Positions 12,857 to 24,193 of a stretch of DNA of 64,000 nucleotides are shown in pieces (within the stretch, counting starts at the first letter, position 1; every line of letters starts with the position of its first letter). Source of the stretch: Patiria miniata (lineage: Eukaryota; Echinodermata; Asteroidea; Valvatida; Asterinidae); the NCBI RefSeq assembly GCF_015706575.1, contig NW_024037064.1, forward strand, positions 11,571,606 through 11,635,605, in the 5' to 3' direction. The translations under genes were made by a program, and so were the position numbers. The notes under the pieces are model-generated. The model was not told the origin of the DNA, did no database searches, and saw only the letters and a program-made list of their open reading frames with translations.

Positions 12857-13648
12857 TCAGTAAAATACAATCAAGTACATAAAATAAACAATGACAACAA
12901 CAACAACGACGTAGCATTCTGCCGTAGCTCGATGTCTCCATGGTGGTGTGCAGATTGTGAAACACTGTCCTTCGCAGCTGTCGAAGAACCACCAGAAAGC
13001 GCGGGTTGTCTCCACCCTTTCTGTAGGCCAAGAGTCCACCTTTGACTTCAAAGCGCTCCCAGACACGAAGCAACTTCCTCACCATCTTCGGCTGACGGGC
13101 CATCTGGCTCCTACTCATCCGCTTAGGACTTGCCAGCTCCACATTCACCACTTGTCATATGGCCGCATCTCTCCGCTGGGCTTCTAGTAGGCCTTGGCCA
13201 CCTGTCAAGCCTCCATTTACATCATGGCTTGATTGGCCACTGGTCGGGGTTTTCACAGGGGCTGCTTCTGGGCAACTTCTTGGGTCTACTGGTGCTTCAG
13301 AACTCATGGATTCTGGCTCTTGGACTGGGGATATATGGACATCAGGAACTGGCTGCAGGGTAGAGACTCCTGGTTGATGCTGCGTCTCCCTTCCTTGCAG
13401 GGCACACTCCAAACTCTCAATGTAGCCTCTCTGCCTCATCTGTTCCCCTATCACCTGCCTCATCATCTCTTTGAGGGTGTTGATTTGCCGAAATTGCTGC
13501 AGAATTACCTCTACTAGACTGGTGCTGCAGTAGCCGGAGCATTTCTGACTGAGGCTGCACATCAGTGGCTTCAAAATTGACGAGGTTGCAGGTTTTAGCG
13601 GGTACAGGGTCGAACCCACAGAGCTGAAGGGGAGTCAAAACTTTAACC
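12857..13648 (-). pseudogene. Decayed retroelement-like fragment
   Basis: Two broken minus-strand reading frames (about 13155-13619, then 12840-13151) are richer in G and C than the surrounding DNA. The second contains KLLRVWERFEVKGGLL, then RFLVVLRQLRRTVFHNLH, which resembles the zinc-binding region before the integrase core of Ty3/gypsy-type retrotransposons (a lysine/leucine-rich start, 'LR..V...LH'). The partner histidine and cysteines are not recognisable. The upstream frame has a Gln/Arg-rich stretch predicted to be helical and a Pro/Ser-rich tail of unknown origin. No LTRs, reverse transcriptase or RNase H are seen, and stops interrupt it. It could instead be a fragment of an unrelated host gene. 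Confidence 0.35.
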
Positions 13649-13668
13649 ATCATGCACTTGTCCGATCC
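13600..13668 (-). repeat. Possible tRNA-like (SINE) remnant
   Basis: On the minus strand the sequence reads GATGGTTAAAG, then after about 35 bases GGGTTCGACCCTG, which resembles a tRNA B box (GGTTCGANNCC) with a degenerate A-box side. No complete cloverleaf can be drawn. It overlaps the edge of the retroelement-like fragment. Weak. Confidence 0.25.
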
Positions 13669-13930
13669 ACCAATATAACGACACTGTGTTGATTTATAGA
13701 CTCTATTACTTGACTAATCTCAACTGACCACCTATGACAGAAAAAACAAACCTTTGAAAAAATGCCTATCATCTCTAGACTATCAAAACAAATATATTCC
13801 CTACCCGGATTCTCCACCAAAAATTTTAAAAAAATGTCAGCGTCTTTATTAGATGTCCCCAACCCTTTTATAGTTGTGTATTCCCCTGATGAACTTTCCC
13901 CAGTAACAAGTCCGCATGCCTGCCACACTC

Positions 13931-14304
13931 CCATGGTATGACGTCATCACTTAATTGAATATCAATGCGCGCACAATTAATAATATAGTTACAATAAATG
14001 TTTCACAATGACGTGCGAAGATGCTTTAGCACTGAAGGACAACTTGGTTTACGATTCAAATATATAGAAAGATTATCCAAAACCCTTGCAACGAAGAAAT
14101 CGAAGGGCATAACCAAACAAAACTGTAAAAGCCACGCCCTGTGCGGAGCGGATTGATACGTAATAAAAGTCCTCACATTCTGGATGAATATTCTGCTTCA
14201 TTCCTTGGGAAACCGGACATAAGGTTCACACATCTGCATCTGCACAGTATTGTTAAATTGCTGTAACGGGCGTCAACGTTTCAGCTCAGAATCTCGACAA
14301 AACT
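13931..14304 (+). repeat. Upstream flank of kinase gene 3 (truncated copy)
   Basis: Homology to the flanks of genes 1 and 2 starts abruptly at CCATGG (13931; equivalent to 7815 in copy 2) and continues through the non-coding exon to the GTGAGT donor at 14305. The more distal flank found in the other units is missing and replaced by the retroelement-like DNA. Gene 3 therefore has the shortest shared promoter region. Confidence 0.65.
13939..13946 (+). promoter_or_regulatory. CRE-like palindrome TGACGTCA
   Basis: A perfect CREB/ATF consensus lies 0.5 kb before the third kinase ATG. The equivalent positions are TGACGTCT before gene 1 (about 944) and TGACGCCT before gene 2 (about 7822), so the perfect palindrome is specific to gene 3. 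Function is inferred from the motif alone. Confidence 0.3.
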
Positions 14305-14445
14305 GTGAGTTTTATGCATATGACTCGTAAATTAACTAAAGACTTATGCGAATAACAGATACACATATCGCCCATCGATACGTTTTTTTTGTAAAAGATG
14401 TACAATCTGCTGCTTTTAATGGTCCTTTTTATGGGATAATTTCAG
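14305..14445 (+). other. 5'-UTR intron of kinase gene 3
   Basis: GTGAGT donor at 14305 and TTTCAG acceptor ending at 14445, the shortest (141 bp) of the three homologous UTR introns. The intron loss relative to genes 1 and 2 is internal. The acceptor-side sequence TGGGATAATTTCAGGT is nearly the same as in gene 2. Confidence 0.65.
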
Positions 14446-14464
14446 GTGATATCTAAGCGACAGA

Positions 14465-15343
14465 ATGGGCAATAACCAGGGTAACAGATGCCTTCCTATC
14501 GAGGGGACACGTAGGAGAGTGGAGTTCGAGGACAACTGGTTTGCTGAGGGCCGTTCACGGCGAGCTTACCGGGGCACCTACCATGGTGATCGGCGTGTGG
14601 AGGGGAATAAGTGTGTGGTAAAACTGTACAAACAAGAGTGGTGCGACAGAATGGGAGAGTTGGCCTACAGGGCCGATATCCGCGCGTCGGAAAGAGCTCA
14701 AGAGATGGCCATGGCATTTAAACAAAAGTACCCGACTATCGAATCCATTGAGTTCGTCCAGCCCGAGATCTCGAAAATCGACCACTCGTCCGCCTTCAAG
14801 CTGCTCGGATTCATTCCGATCCATAAGAGAGTCAAAGGTAAGACTACAGAAACCAAGGTTACCTCCAAGGTGATGATACCCACGGGATCAACCGTGGCAG
14901 TCGAGAGGTACCTCGAGGGCGAGTTCATCAGATTCCTGAGCAACACCGGGTACCAAGGCGAAGAAGTACTTGACACATTGCCGTCAGCATTCAGTCACTT
15001 CACCTTCCACATTTCAAACGGGCAAATCCTAGTGTGCGATCTGAAAGGATTGCGCTGGGAACATGGCTACGTGTTCACCGACCCAGCAATCCACAGCCAG
15101 ACGGCCGGCGACAGGCCCAACTACTTCGGCCCCACCGACCTTGGGGTCCTCGGCATGATCAAGTTCTTTCAGAACCACCGATGCAACGAATTGTGCGAAG
15201 GTTTTTTGAAGCCGGACCTGGTCAACATTAGGCCACGCCACACTAGCCGAGCAAGACGCATTACAGACAGGCCGGAATCAACGTATATGCAGGAACTGGA
15301 ACGACACAGCCCAGTAGGATTTGAGTTGCTGTCGTCGTCGTAA
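14465..15343 (+). CDS. Alpha-kinase domain protein, copy 3 (292 aa)
   Basis: Third alpha-kinase of the array, closer to copy 1 than to copy 2 (for example CVVKLYKQEWC, ESIEFVQPEISKI, FIPIHKRVKGK). Key residues are all present: K53, E147, H178 in FSHFTF, D192 in VCDLKG, D206 in FTDPAIHS, loop FGPTDLGVLG (221-230), zinc ligands H238, C240, C244. It begins MGNNQG; glycine at position 6 is allowed for N-myristoylation but is weaker than the serine of copies 1 and 2. The C-terminal tail is basic then acidic/serine-rich (RHTSRARRI, ending LLSSS). Single coding exon, as in the paralogues. The start is fixed by alignment to the other two and by the intron acceptor at 14445. Confidence 0.93.
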   Translation: MGNNQGNRCLPIEGTRRRVEFEDNWFAEGRSRRAYRGTYHGDRRVEGNKCVVKLYKQEWCDRMGELAYRADIRASERAQEMAMAFKQKYPTIESIEFVQPEISKIDHSSAFKLLGFIPIHKRVKGKTTETKVTSKVMIPTGSTVAVERYLEGEFIRFLSNTGYQGEEVLDTLPSAFSHFTFHISNGQILVCDLKGLRWEHGYVFTDPAIHSQTAGDRPNYFGPTDLGVLGMIKFFQNHRCNELCEGFLKPDLVNIRPRHTSRARRITDRPESTYMQELERHSPVGFELLSSS

Positions 15344-15384
15344 CCTAATCCATGTGTAACTACAGTTCCCACAATCACTGGTTG

Positions 15385-15390
15385 ATTAAA
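15385..15390 (+). terminator. Candidate polyadenylation signal, kinase gene 3
   Basis: ATTAAA, a common variant hexamer, 42 bases after the stop codon of kinase gene 3. That spacing is short but possible. Confidence 0.25.
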
Positions 15391-16127
15391 TCCCTTTTGC
15401 AACGTACTTTAGAATTGTAAATTGCTCTGTGGCACTATATGTTACTTATCATATCATTTAAATAATGAAAGGCGTGGGAAAATGTCTCATGGTTATTTTC
15501 TCCATATATCTCCGTTTATCTCCAAATACATATTTTTGCAGATAATTTTCCTCCTCAAGTTACAAATTAACTACAAATAATGGCGTATGTACCTTTAAAA
15601 AAAATCATGTGATTACAATTAGTGCTTGTTAAACCACTTTTTTGATGGCGTTTTTCTGAAAAGTTAAACACTGAAATGGATTTTGTCATTTTACATTATG
15701 TTACTTTTATACCAGCAAAGTTACAAATTAACGTACGCCCACAGATCCGTGTACATAAAAATATTGTGATTGCAATAACTGCATGGTAGAATAAATCACT
15801 ATCTTTTTTGAAAGGGTAAAAACTCAACTAGATTTTAGGGAAAATACGGTTTTTTTGTCCAGTGAACAGTTGGTGGCTTACAAAGGCCGGTGTAAGATGG
15901 AGAATGGAATTTCCATCGTAAACACCCACAATAAACCAATTGGGAAAACAATCGGTTGTAAAGTTTGGCTAATGCTAACCCAGGGCTTTTCCTCTAATCA
16001 TAAACACCTTGTAGTTAAGCTCTCTTGGTTTTTTTTCTCGTAGAGAAACAGTTTTAGCCATACAAAGAATACAGCCCGATTAGTTTCCCAGGGCCCAGTT
16101 TCTTGACTCTGTTTATCGCCGTAAATG
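15391..16127. other. Spacer after kinase gene 3, no gene seen
   Basis: Diverged copy of the DNA that follows kinase gene 1: 15440-15650 matches about 2880-3100 and 15980-16110 matches about 3440-3570. No coding region is supported. Confidence 0.5.
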
Positions 16128-16990
16128 TTAGGTTCACACATTCCCGATTTTTTAAGCCGAATCGCCGCGAAAAGCAATTCTTGAGAAAATCGGGGAATGG
16201 TTCTTTGCTGCCTCGGGATGATTCTGTTAGTTCGATGAAAGATCGTTAAAGATCGGGAAGCACCCCGAGAATTTTGGACATTTTCAAATTTTCGGGGTGA
16301 TTCGGGAACCAATTTTAATACTTGGTTTATTCTTGTCGTATATTTAACTAATTATGGATATTCTTACAGTATTCTTGAAAAGTTTCGTAGAGTTGTTCTT
16401 GGTGTTAACAGTCCAGAATCATGCCGAATCATTACGAATGTTTCAAGAAATGTACGAATATAGTAAGAATAACTAACGAATACACTAAGATTTTGTTAAG
16501 AATAAATAAGAAAAATCTAAGAACTTAGCATGAATGAATCACAAATAATGCTGAATTTTCCAGATTTTCCTACGAATCTATTAAGACTGACCAAGAATCA
16601 AGAAAAATTTAATACGATTTGTTACAGAATAGTCCCGAATGAATCAAGAAGATCTCGAATGCACGCCGATTTAAATAAAACGAGGTGGAGATCTACGCTG
16701 CTTGGCAAATTGGAACTGACGGACGATGAGCGCTTGTCTGGATCGGTTTACATACCGGGATCGCCTGGACTCGGCCTAGTTCTGGATGATTCTGGCTTGT
16801 TCTGATGGGTTGTTTGGGAACGTTTTCATTACATTCGGCTTATTCGGTCTTTGTTCTTATCAAATTCGTAATAAAATCGGCATAATTCTGGGTCATTCTA
16901 GAAGATTCTGGATTTATTCGTATTATTATTCTTGACCAAATCGCTACAATTCGGTTTTTCTACACTAAATCGCAATCATTCGACTCGATG
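16128..16990. repeat. Phased GAAT/ATTC motif region with strand switch
   Basis: The left part (about 16380-16670) is packed with CGAAT, AGAAT or AAGAA on the + strand at roughly 10-11 base spacing. The right part (about 16780-16990) carries the complementary ATTCG/ATTCT at similar spacing. A clear inverted match links CCAGAATCATGCCGAATC (about 16411) with the complement of the sequence near 16893. This looks like a decayed foldback element or a phased binding-site array. The frame at 16530-16805 is a by-product. Confidence 0.5.
16261..16299. repeat. Hairpin, 13-bp arms
   Basis: CACCCCGAGAATT (16261-16273) and AATTTTCGGGGTG (16287-16299) form an inverted repeat with one mismatch and a 13-base loop, within the phased-motif region. 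Confidence 0.6.
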
Positions 16991-17918
16991 TTAAAAATTA
17001 ATGTTAAAAATGCAACCTCCAAACTCTAGTGTGTTCACGTAATTTCTCAGTATGTTGAGTCAGGTTTAAATACATGAATAGGTTTTCGCTGCTATTTTAA
17101 AACATGCATTCAAATTCAAGTTTGGTCACCCTCTTTAGTCACCAGGTCGAGAATATTCCTCATTACAGATCAAATTCGTCTAAGCTGCTGCCGTTTGGCA
17201 GCATTCAGAGATCGAATTCTTTTTAATTTAAATCAATTAGACGATTCTGATTTCTGAATAACAAGATTTGGCATAGATGAGGCAAAATCGAATACTCGGG
17301 GAAGAAAACGTGTGCTCATTGTTTGAATTTGCTTTAACTGAATTTGAAATTGTATGACAAGATACGAAATTAAACACTAAAAGTGCACTCAATCGATGTT
17401 GGTGGACGAAGTTGAATATCAGAAACGGTGAATTCGAATGATAACCGTTTTAAAATATTCGGGACAACTTATAAACAAAGAACATTCTCTCAATGTACAT
17501 ATGCGATTAAAGAAGTTGTGAAAGTTGTAAAATGATTGAAAGTATTCATACAGGATAGACATTATTTTACATGTAATTGGTTTGTTGTTCTAACTAACAA
17601 CGACAACCTCATTAGGCTATTAACAGTAGGCTATACCCACACGGAACCGCACGTCTACATGACGTTTATGCATGTTTTCCCGGACAATTTTGAAAAATGT
17701 TTACATGAATTTGTAAAAAGCATTCATTTTCGCACGAAATAGAATAAGCGTTTCAAATCCCTGTTTCTATTTAACAAATGATAATTCTATTTTCATGAAG
17801 GTGCAATCAGTCGTAAAAAAAACCGGCGTACGATTTCCCGAATGTGCAATGAGTTAGTATATTTACATGTCATTTTATCGAGAAATCGAAAGCATATCCG
17901 CAAATCCTGTAATTCCAA
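16991..17918. other. Gene-free AT-rich DNA
   Basis: No coding region, RNA gene or clear repeat could be supported. The + frame at 17536-17742 has no recognisable features. Confidence 0.5.
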
Positions 17919-18963
17919 AATTGTAATATTTGTATAATTGTGATGGCTTTGAAACTTTCGCTTTTTTGAAGTATCACAGATGGTCATTATTTGTCAATTT
18001 AAATGTACTGGCACTCCTTTTGGAGATATAATTTCACCATGATATACTGAATGGTTCACAATGGATTGTATTCTTAATCACTTATGAAATAGTTCTTGTT
18101 TTGCATTGAAGCGTATGCATCATATTTCTAAATGGTGATAAGCTTCAGGAAAGGTTTTAAGATAGATTATCCATTCCTCAATGTAATTCATTTTTGCACA
18201 TACATTTCTAAAATTTGTGCATAACATATAGTGAGTGCTAGCCACTCATGTTTACACACTACGAGTAGTTTACCATTCGTCATATACAAAAAGGCTTGGT
18301 TCCCGAATACAAATACAGGCGGCATTATTATTATAATGACTTGGCGGTTGCCAAGCCAACCCTATTTATAACATGTACAATTGTATAGTCAAATCTATTA
18401 TTCTCTAAATAGAGAATTTGGCCCTTGAACTTGAATTGTTCGGGCATACAGTGTACTATGACTAGCCCGGTCCTTCACCTCCAATTTAATAGCAATTTTT
18501 GAATCTGTGGAATTGAATTTTGTGCGCTAAAGGCCAGCTTTATTAGGATTGCCTTGCCTTGTTTTTACATTGCTTTAACCTAATTTTCATTGTTTCGCTC
18601 CCCACCTCAATGCTCCGACTAGAATAATAACTAAATGTAGAACTGGTACCGATTGCTATGTTTTCACAGTTTTGGAGTCGGTTTAAAATTAAACCTTTGT
18701 AGCTGATACAAATATTATCTATCCTGAAAAACGCAATCGTTGCGGTCGAGGAGTACCATGAAGGAAACTATGTCAAGTCTTCAAACAACACTGGGCATGT
18801 CCACCGTAGAGAAATGGCCAAGCCAGCTGCTTTTAGAAATTTAACTGTAACTAAATGGCGAAATTATGTCAGCTGCAAGCTCACAGACCCAGCTCTTTTA
18901 ACGGGGGCACAAAAGCCGCTGATTTGAGGAAAGCGGGTTCACGTATCTTGACTTTTTTTAGGA
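17919..18963. repeat. Third, diverged copy of part of the duplicated segment
   Basis: Matches 20723-21795 in unit A and 32475-33545 in unit B, with more differences than A and B show between themselves. It starts at CAAAATTGTAATATTTG and stops at CTTGACTTTTTTTA. It is therefore an older duplicate lying next to the recent A/B pair. Confidence 0.75.
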
Positions 18964-19037
18964 TCACTGCAGGTGCAATGCAAGGCTAGTGGCTCTACAA
19001 CAGGTGAATTGTTGTAATTCAATGAAATAATAAGTAA

Positions 19038-19428
19038 CCCTAAAGGAGCCGGGTTATTTTGACCATCTCTCAGCCAGGGGGGGGGGGGGGCGGATTCCGC
19101 CCCCCCCCAAGATCTCGGACATCGAGTGACGAAAAATTTTGAAACTCGGCACATGCATAGAGCAACTCTTCCCAAACATACCCACGAAATTTCATGACTA
19201 TAGGTCAAAGGGTTTTGGAATTATGGCTACTTAATTATTCACATGTGTCCGAATGGCAATTCTGCTCTGTGTACACGACGTATATGCACAAATTCAGTTT
19301 TCACGGCGCGTAGCGCCGGAAAAATTTTTCATAACAGCTCGGGTCGCGAAATTGTTTTTTTTAGAGGCTATCACGGAAAATGTTGAGGGGGGGGGGGGAG
19401 GCGGATTCCGCCCCCGGCCCCTTTAGGG
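19038..19428. mobile_element. piggyBac-like MITE (391 bp)
   Basis: Ends CCCTAAAGGAGCCGGG and (complement) CCCTAAAGGGGCCGGG, flanked on both sides by GTAA, close to the TTAA target used by piggyBac transposons. Two G-runs followed by CGGATTCCGCCCC sit near the ends in inverted arrangement. The internal sequence matches the element at 57628-58036 in opposite orientation (shared CTCGG, GACCTATAG, TTTTGGCAT and AGCTCGGGT stretches). No transposase is encoded. The start of duplication unit A lies inside its right G-run. Confidence 0.65.
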
Positions 19429-22400
19429 GTAAAATGTCAGGGGAGAGTTCTACAATTGAAACATATTAGTGAGAAAAGTCGTGTGACATCCCCCAATCTA
19501 TTTTTTTTTATCACACACTACTTAGCTTTAAGAGATTGTTTTCCTTTCTACTTTTATTGAGAGTAGTTTGGCGGGGTTTTTTTTTTTGGGGGGGGGGGTT
19601 GTGTTTTAATGTCATTTAATTTTGTGCGTTCATTTTAATTATACTTTTTGTTAAGGTTTCATGTTAAAATTTGTGGAAGAATTTGATGTATCTTTGTTTT
19701 TAATCCAACCATTTCGTTTGATGTTTAATTGCAAATAAATACATTAATTATAATGAAATATAGAGACATCTGTGGTGTGATATTTATGTATACATTAATG
19801 AACTAGAAGTTATTAGGAAAAATTCATTGTGATGTCAACACATGACAGCCATAATTTTAACTTTAATTTATGCAAATTAATATATGGCATTTATGCAAAT
19901 TATGACACTGCATTTGGCAAATTTGGGAACGTAGGGATATTGAAATTTACCTAGGACTAGAATAATGATGAAATCAATGTAAAAGGACTAAAATTATTGT
20001 TTGAAGTTCCTCAAGAAGCTATCTAGTATGAGAAATATGACCCAATCAATGTAAAAGTCCTAAAATATGCAGCCATTTTGGATTATGCAAATTAGGCATA
20101 TTTCCACAACTTGGATTTTTTGGACTTTTAGTATGTCATTTAAGGGACCTTATAGAAACGCACTGTGGTGAAAAAAAATCTGTTGCAATTCGTTTGAGGT
20201 CAAACCTTATTTTGCCTGGACTATGTGTCACTTCGTGAAAACATAAACCGTTCTAAGAAATTGTTACATTTGCGTGTCTGACGTCACAGAAGCGCGCGCG
20301 AAAAAAATTACTTAATTTCAGTAAGAAGCCTTGCAACAATAATATTTACAGACAATGTCACACATTATGATACAATTCCTTTTCCAGAATTAAATGGAGC
20401 AAAAAATTGAGATAAATATATAGGGTTCCCGACTTTTCAGTACAGTAGAAACGTTATAAGAGCAACGGTATATTATAAACCAAACGATGAAATAAAATGT
20501 CCTTATAATCTCAAAGAAAAAAAAACTTTTGCCAAAAAAGTCATATGAAAGTGACCAGGATTTGCCTCAGATTGCACCACAGAACATCCAGGATCCAAAA
20601 AATGTTCGGGGCCCTTCAGCTACGTCGTAAGGGCTTTGCGCTTCGCGTTCACATTAATGTTGTCCGTCCTTTATAAAATGTAAAACACCTTTGTATTAAG
20701 GTACGGATTAAATATCACGTGCAAAATTGTAATATTTGTATAATTGTGATGGCTTGGAAACTTTCGCTTTTTTGAAGTATCACAGATGGTCATTATTTGT
20801 CAATTTAAATGTACTGGCACTCCTTTTGGAGATATAATTTCACCATGATATACTGAATGGTTCACAATGGAATGCATTCTTAATCACTTATGAAATAGCT
20901 CTTGTTGTGCATTGAAGCGTATGCATCATATTTCTAAATGGTGATAAGCTTCAGGAAAGGTTTTAAGATTGATTATCCATTTCTCAATGGAATTCATTTT
21001 TGGTCATACATTTCCGAAATTTTTGTATAACATTGTAGTGAGTGCTAGCCACTCATGTTTACACACTACGAGTAGTTAGTTTACCATTCGTCATATACAA
21101 AAAGGCTTGGCTCCCAAGTACAAATACAGGCGGCATTATTATTATAATGACTTGGCGGTTGCCAAGCCAACCCTATTTGTAACATGTACATGTATACAGT
21201 CAATGCTTTTTTTCTCTTAATTAATAGAGAATTTGGCCCTTGAGCTTGAAATGTTTGGGCATACAGTGTACTATGACTAGCCTGGTTCTTCACTTTCAAT
21301 TTAATAGCAATTTTTGAATCAGTGGAATTGAATTTTCTGCGATAAAGGCCAGCTTTATTAGGATTGCCTTGCCTTGTTTTCACATTTCTTTAAATTCATT
21401 TTCATTGTTTTGCTCCCCACTTCAGAGGTAGAATGCTCCAACTAGAATAATAACTAAATGTAGAACTGGTACCGATTGCTATGTTTTCACAGTTTTGGAG
21501 TCATTTCAATTTAACCTTTGTAGACGATACAAATATTATCTAACCTGAAAAACGCAATCGTTGCGGTCGCGAGGTACCATGAGGGAAACCATGTCAAGTT
21601 TTCAAACAACGCTGGGCATGTCCATCATAGAGAAATGGCCAGGCCAGCTGCTTTTAGTAATTTAACTGTAACAAAATGGCGAAATTGTGTCAGCTGCAAG
21701 CTCACAGACCCAGCTTTTTTACGGGGGCACAAAAGCCGCACTTGTACGGCCCCGCTGATTTGAGGAAAGCGGGTACACGTATCTTGACTTTTTTTAAAGG
21801 ATTTTTCCAGTGTCACAATAAAATGTGAACTCCTAAAAATCCAGTGCCTCTTATCGTTTCATTGGTTGAACGTTCACAATCCTCACGTAGGCATGCGCAA
21901 CACTACCATGGAGTCAGAATTTAAAAGCTCTAAATTCAAAACGCAACGCGCCAGGTGCTTTCTGCGCGACATCGCGCAGAACATGATACGCGCGCGTCTA
22001 TCTTCATAAAAGGGTTGTTTACATCTTACTCGCCAGCTGAACACTCCATTATTTTGCAAGAGGGATTTTTCAAAAGAATAAAGTGAATTTATTGAACAAA
22101 ATCGGGATGTTTTGAACGAATTATATGATTTTGTCTTACCGGCTCGGGTAATTATCAGCACCCAGACTCTAAGTGGTCTTAAACAGAGTGATAAAAACCT
22201 CGGAAGCACACATTTATTCCCTTATTATATTTTTTGTTAAGGTTTCATGTTAAAATTTGTGTAAGATTTTGAAGTATCTTTGTTTTAAATCCAACCACTT
22301 CTTTTGATGTTTAATTGCAAATAAATACATTAATAATAATGAAATCGAATAAATACAAAAAAAAAATTCAAGCTTGAAGCAGTCCAAAAATAAATCCAAG

Positions 22401-22962
22401 ATTTTTAAACAAATGAAAAACAAAACTAACACGGGATATTGCCGTTTTCATTGTTCGGTTTCAAACATTTTTTTCATACATCCTAACGTGTTTTATACGT
22501 CGTGCAGGAATGAAACAAAGAGCACTGAAAGCAGAATCGCGCCACCAGATCTCTGATATTTTTTTGCTGATGTATCATAACGTATACCGCAAATCTCGTA
22601 TTTGGACATTCGGCAAGGAACCTCTGCCACGTTTGGTACCGTTTCGGTGGTTGAGATGACTTCATACCATTTAAAAGTCTTATATTTTTCTTTGTTCTAG
22701 TGGCCGATTCGAACAATAAAAAAGGCAAAATTCATGCTAAAACCCCTCACACTTTCAAAACGTATTTAATATAAAAAACAGTCAATCAAAAATGTAATAA
22801 CCATCACAAAATTTGAACAGGGAGTGCATTAATGCAAATGACAAGAACAAATTATATAAGCCCCACTTGGTTGTGACGTGTGTCGTGTGTTGAATATCTC
22901 ATTTCTATCGGACAAGCGTTGATACGTCCAGGAATTAAAAATTAACCTGGTCCACCAGCTGG

Positions 22963-23076
22963 TGCCATCAACAGACGGTGACCATGACGACCACCGAATG
23001 TGCCATCAACAGACGGTGACCATGACAACTACCGAATGTGCCATCAACAGACGGTGACCATGACAACTACCAAATG
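22963..23076. repeat. Minisatellite, 3 x 38 bp (unit A)
   Basis: Three near-perfect 38-bp units starting TGCCATCAACAGACGGTGAC at 22963, 23001 and 23039. The same three units are present in duplication unit B at 34718. Confidence 0.9.
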
Positions 23077-24193
23077 TGCCCATAGGGGCGAATATCGGTT
23101 GTGTTTGTTCTGTCTGCTTCGCATGCTGGTTCATGTGCTCATGTTTTCACACAACTATACTTAATTAGCGCGTGAACCAAAACCACAATACAGTCTATGG
23201 TAGCCACTTATGTGAACACGTTATAGGCAATCTATCGTCGAAATAAATGAATAGGCTTGGTCCCCCTGTACAAATACACTCTGTGTCATTATTATAATGA
23301 CTTGATGGTTACCAAGTCAACCGTTTGTAAACAGATACATCCAAAAATGTCTTAAAAGAGATTTTGGCACTTATACTTGAATTTTGCAGCCATTAGTGTA
23401 CAACAACTGGCCTGGTTATTCGCTTAAAGTGAATAACCATTCTAAATCAGTTAAAGAATTGTGTGTGCTTTAGAACCAGCATTGCTAGGTTTTCCTTGCT
23501 TTGTTTTAGCATTGCTTTATATTCGCTTTCGTTGTTTGCTCCCCACCTCTGACGCAGAGCGATCTGCCTAGAATAATTTCTAAATGTAGAAAGCAAATTA
23601 CTGTCGACTTAAAAGATATTGGCACCGACTGCTTTGTTGTCACGGTTTTGGAGTTTGTTTTAGACTTAAAGCGTAGTTGTTAAAAATTAAAAGAAAAAAC
23701 GGTTGTCTCCAATGCTTATGTTAAATGTTATTCTTTACTAATAAAAATATGTATTTGGCCTGATCCCATTTGGTGATTGTTACTCATTGTTGCTCAACAA
23801 TTTCTGGACATTTTTATTTTTGCCTAACAAAGCCACTCTTGCGAACATACAGAAACATTTCCATCGCAATATAAAAACAGACTAATTGGATCCTAAGTAT
23901 GACGCCAAGCGGCAAAATCATCAATTATTGATGGCTGATTATTATAATGACTTGTTGGTTGCCTACGCCAGCCGATTCATGATATACACGCATACAATCA
24001 ATTTGATGTTTCTCTTATTAAAGTTTTCAGCCCTTGCTCTTAAATTGTGTGATGGATCGGTCCTTCAATTCCGATAAATGGTAGTAATTCTGAATCAATA
24101 CATAACATGGAATGTTTTTTTTCTTTTTTTTTGCGTCGTGGTGATGTAATTCAATATTAGGTTTTACCCTTCTTCGACATATAAACACTATTA

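Noticed and set aside
21081..21383. 100-residue minus frame, repeated at 32833
   Set aside because: It lies across a diverged repeat block whose other copies do not keep the frame open.
21883..22209. 108-residue minus frame and a 33-residue + frame starting at 21908, conserved in both duplication units
   Set aside because: Conservation follows from the recent duplication; no domain, signal peptide or splice support was seen in either frame.
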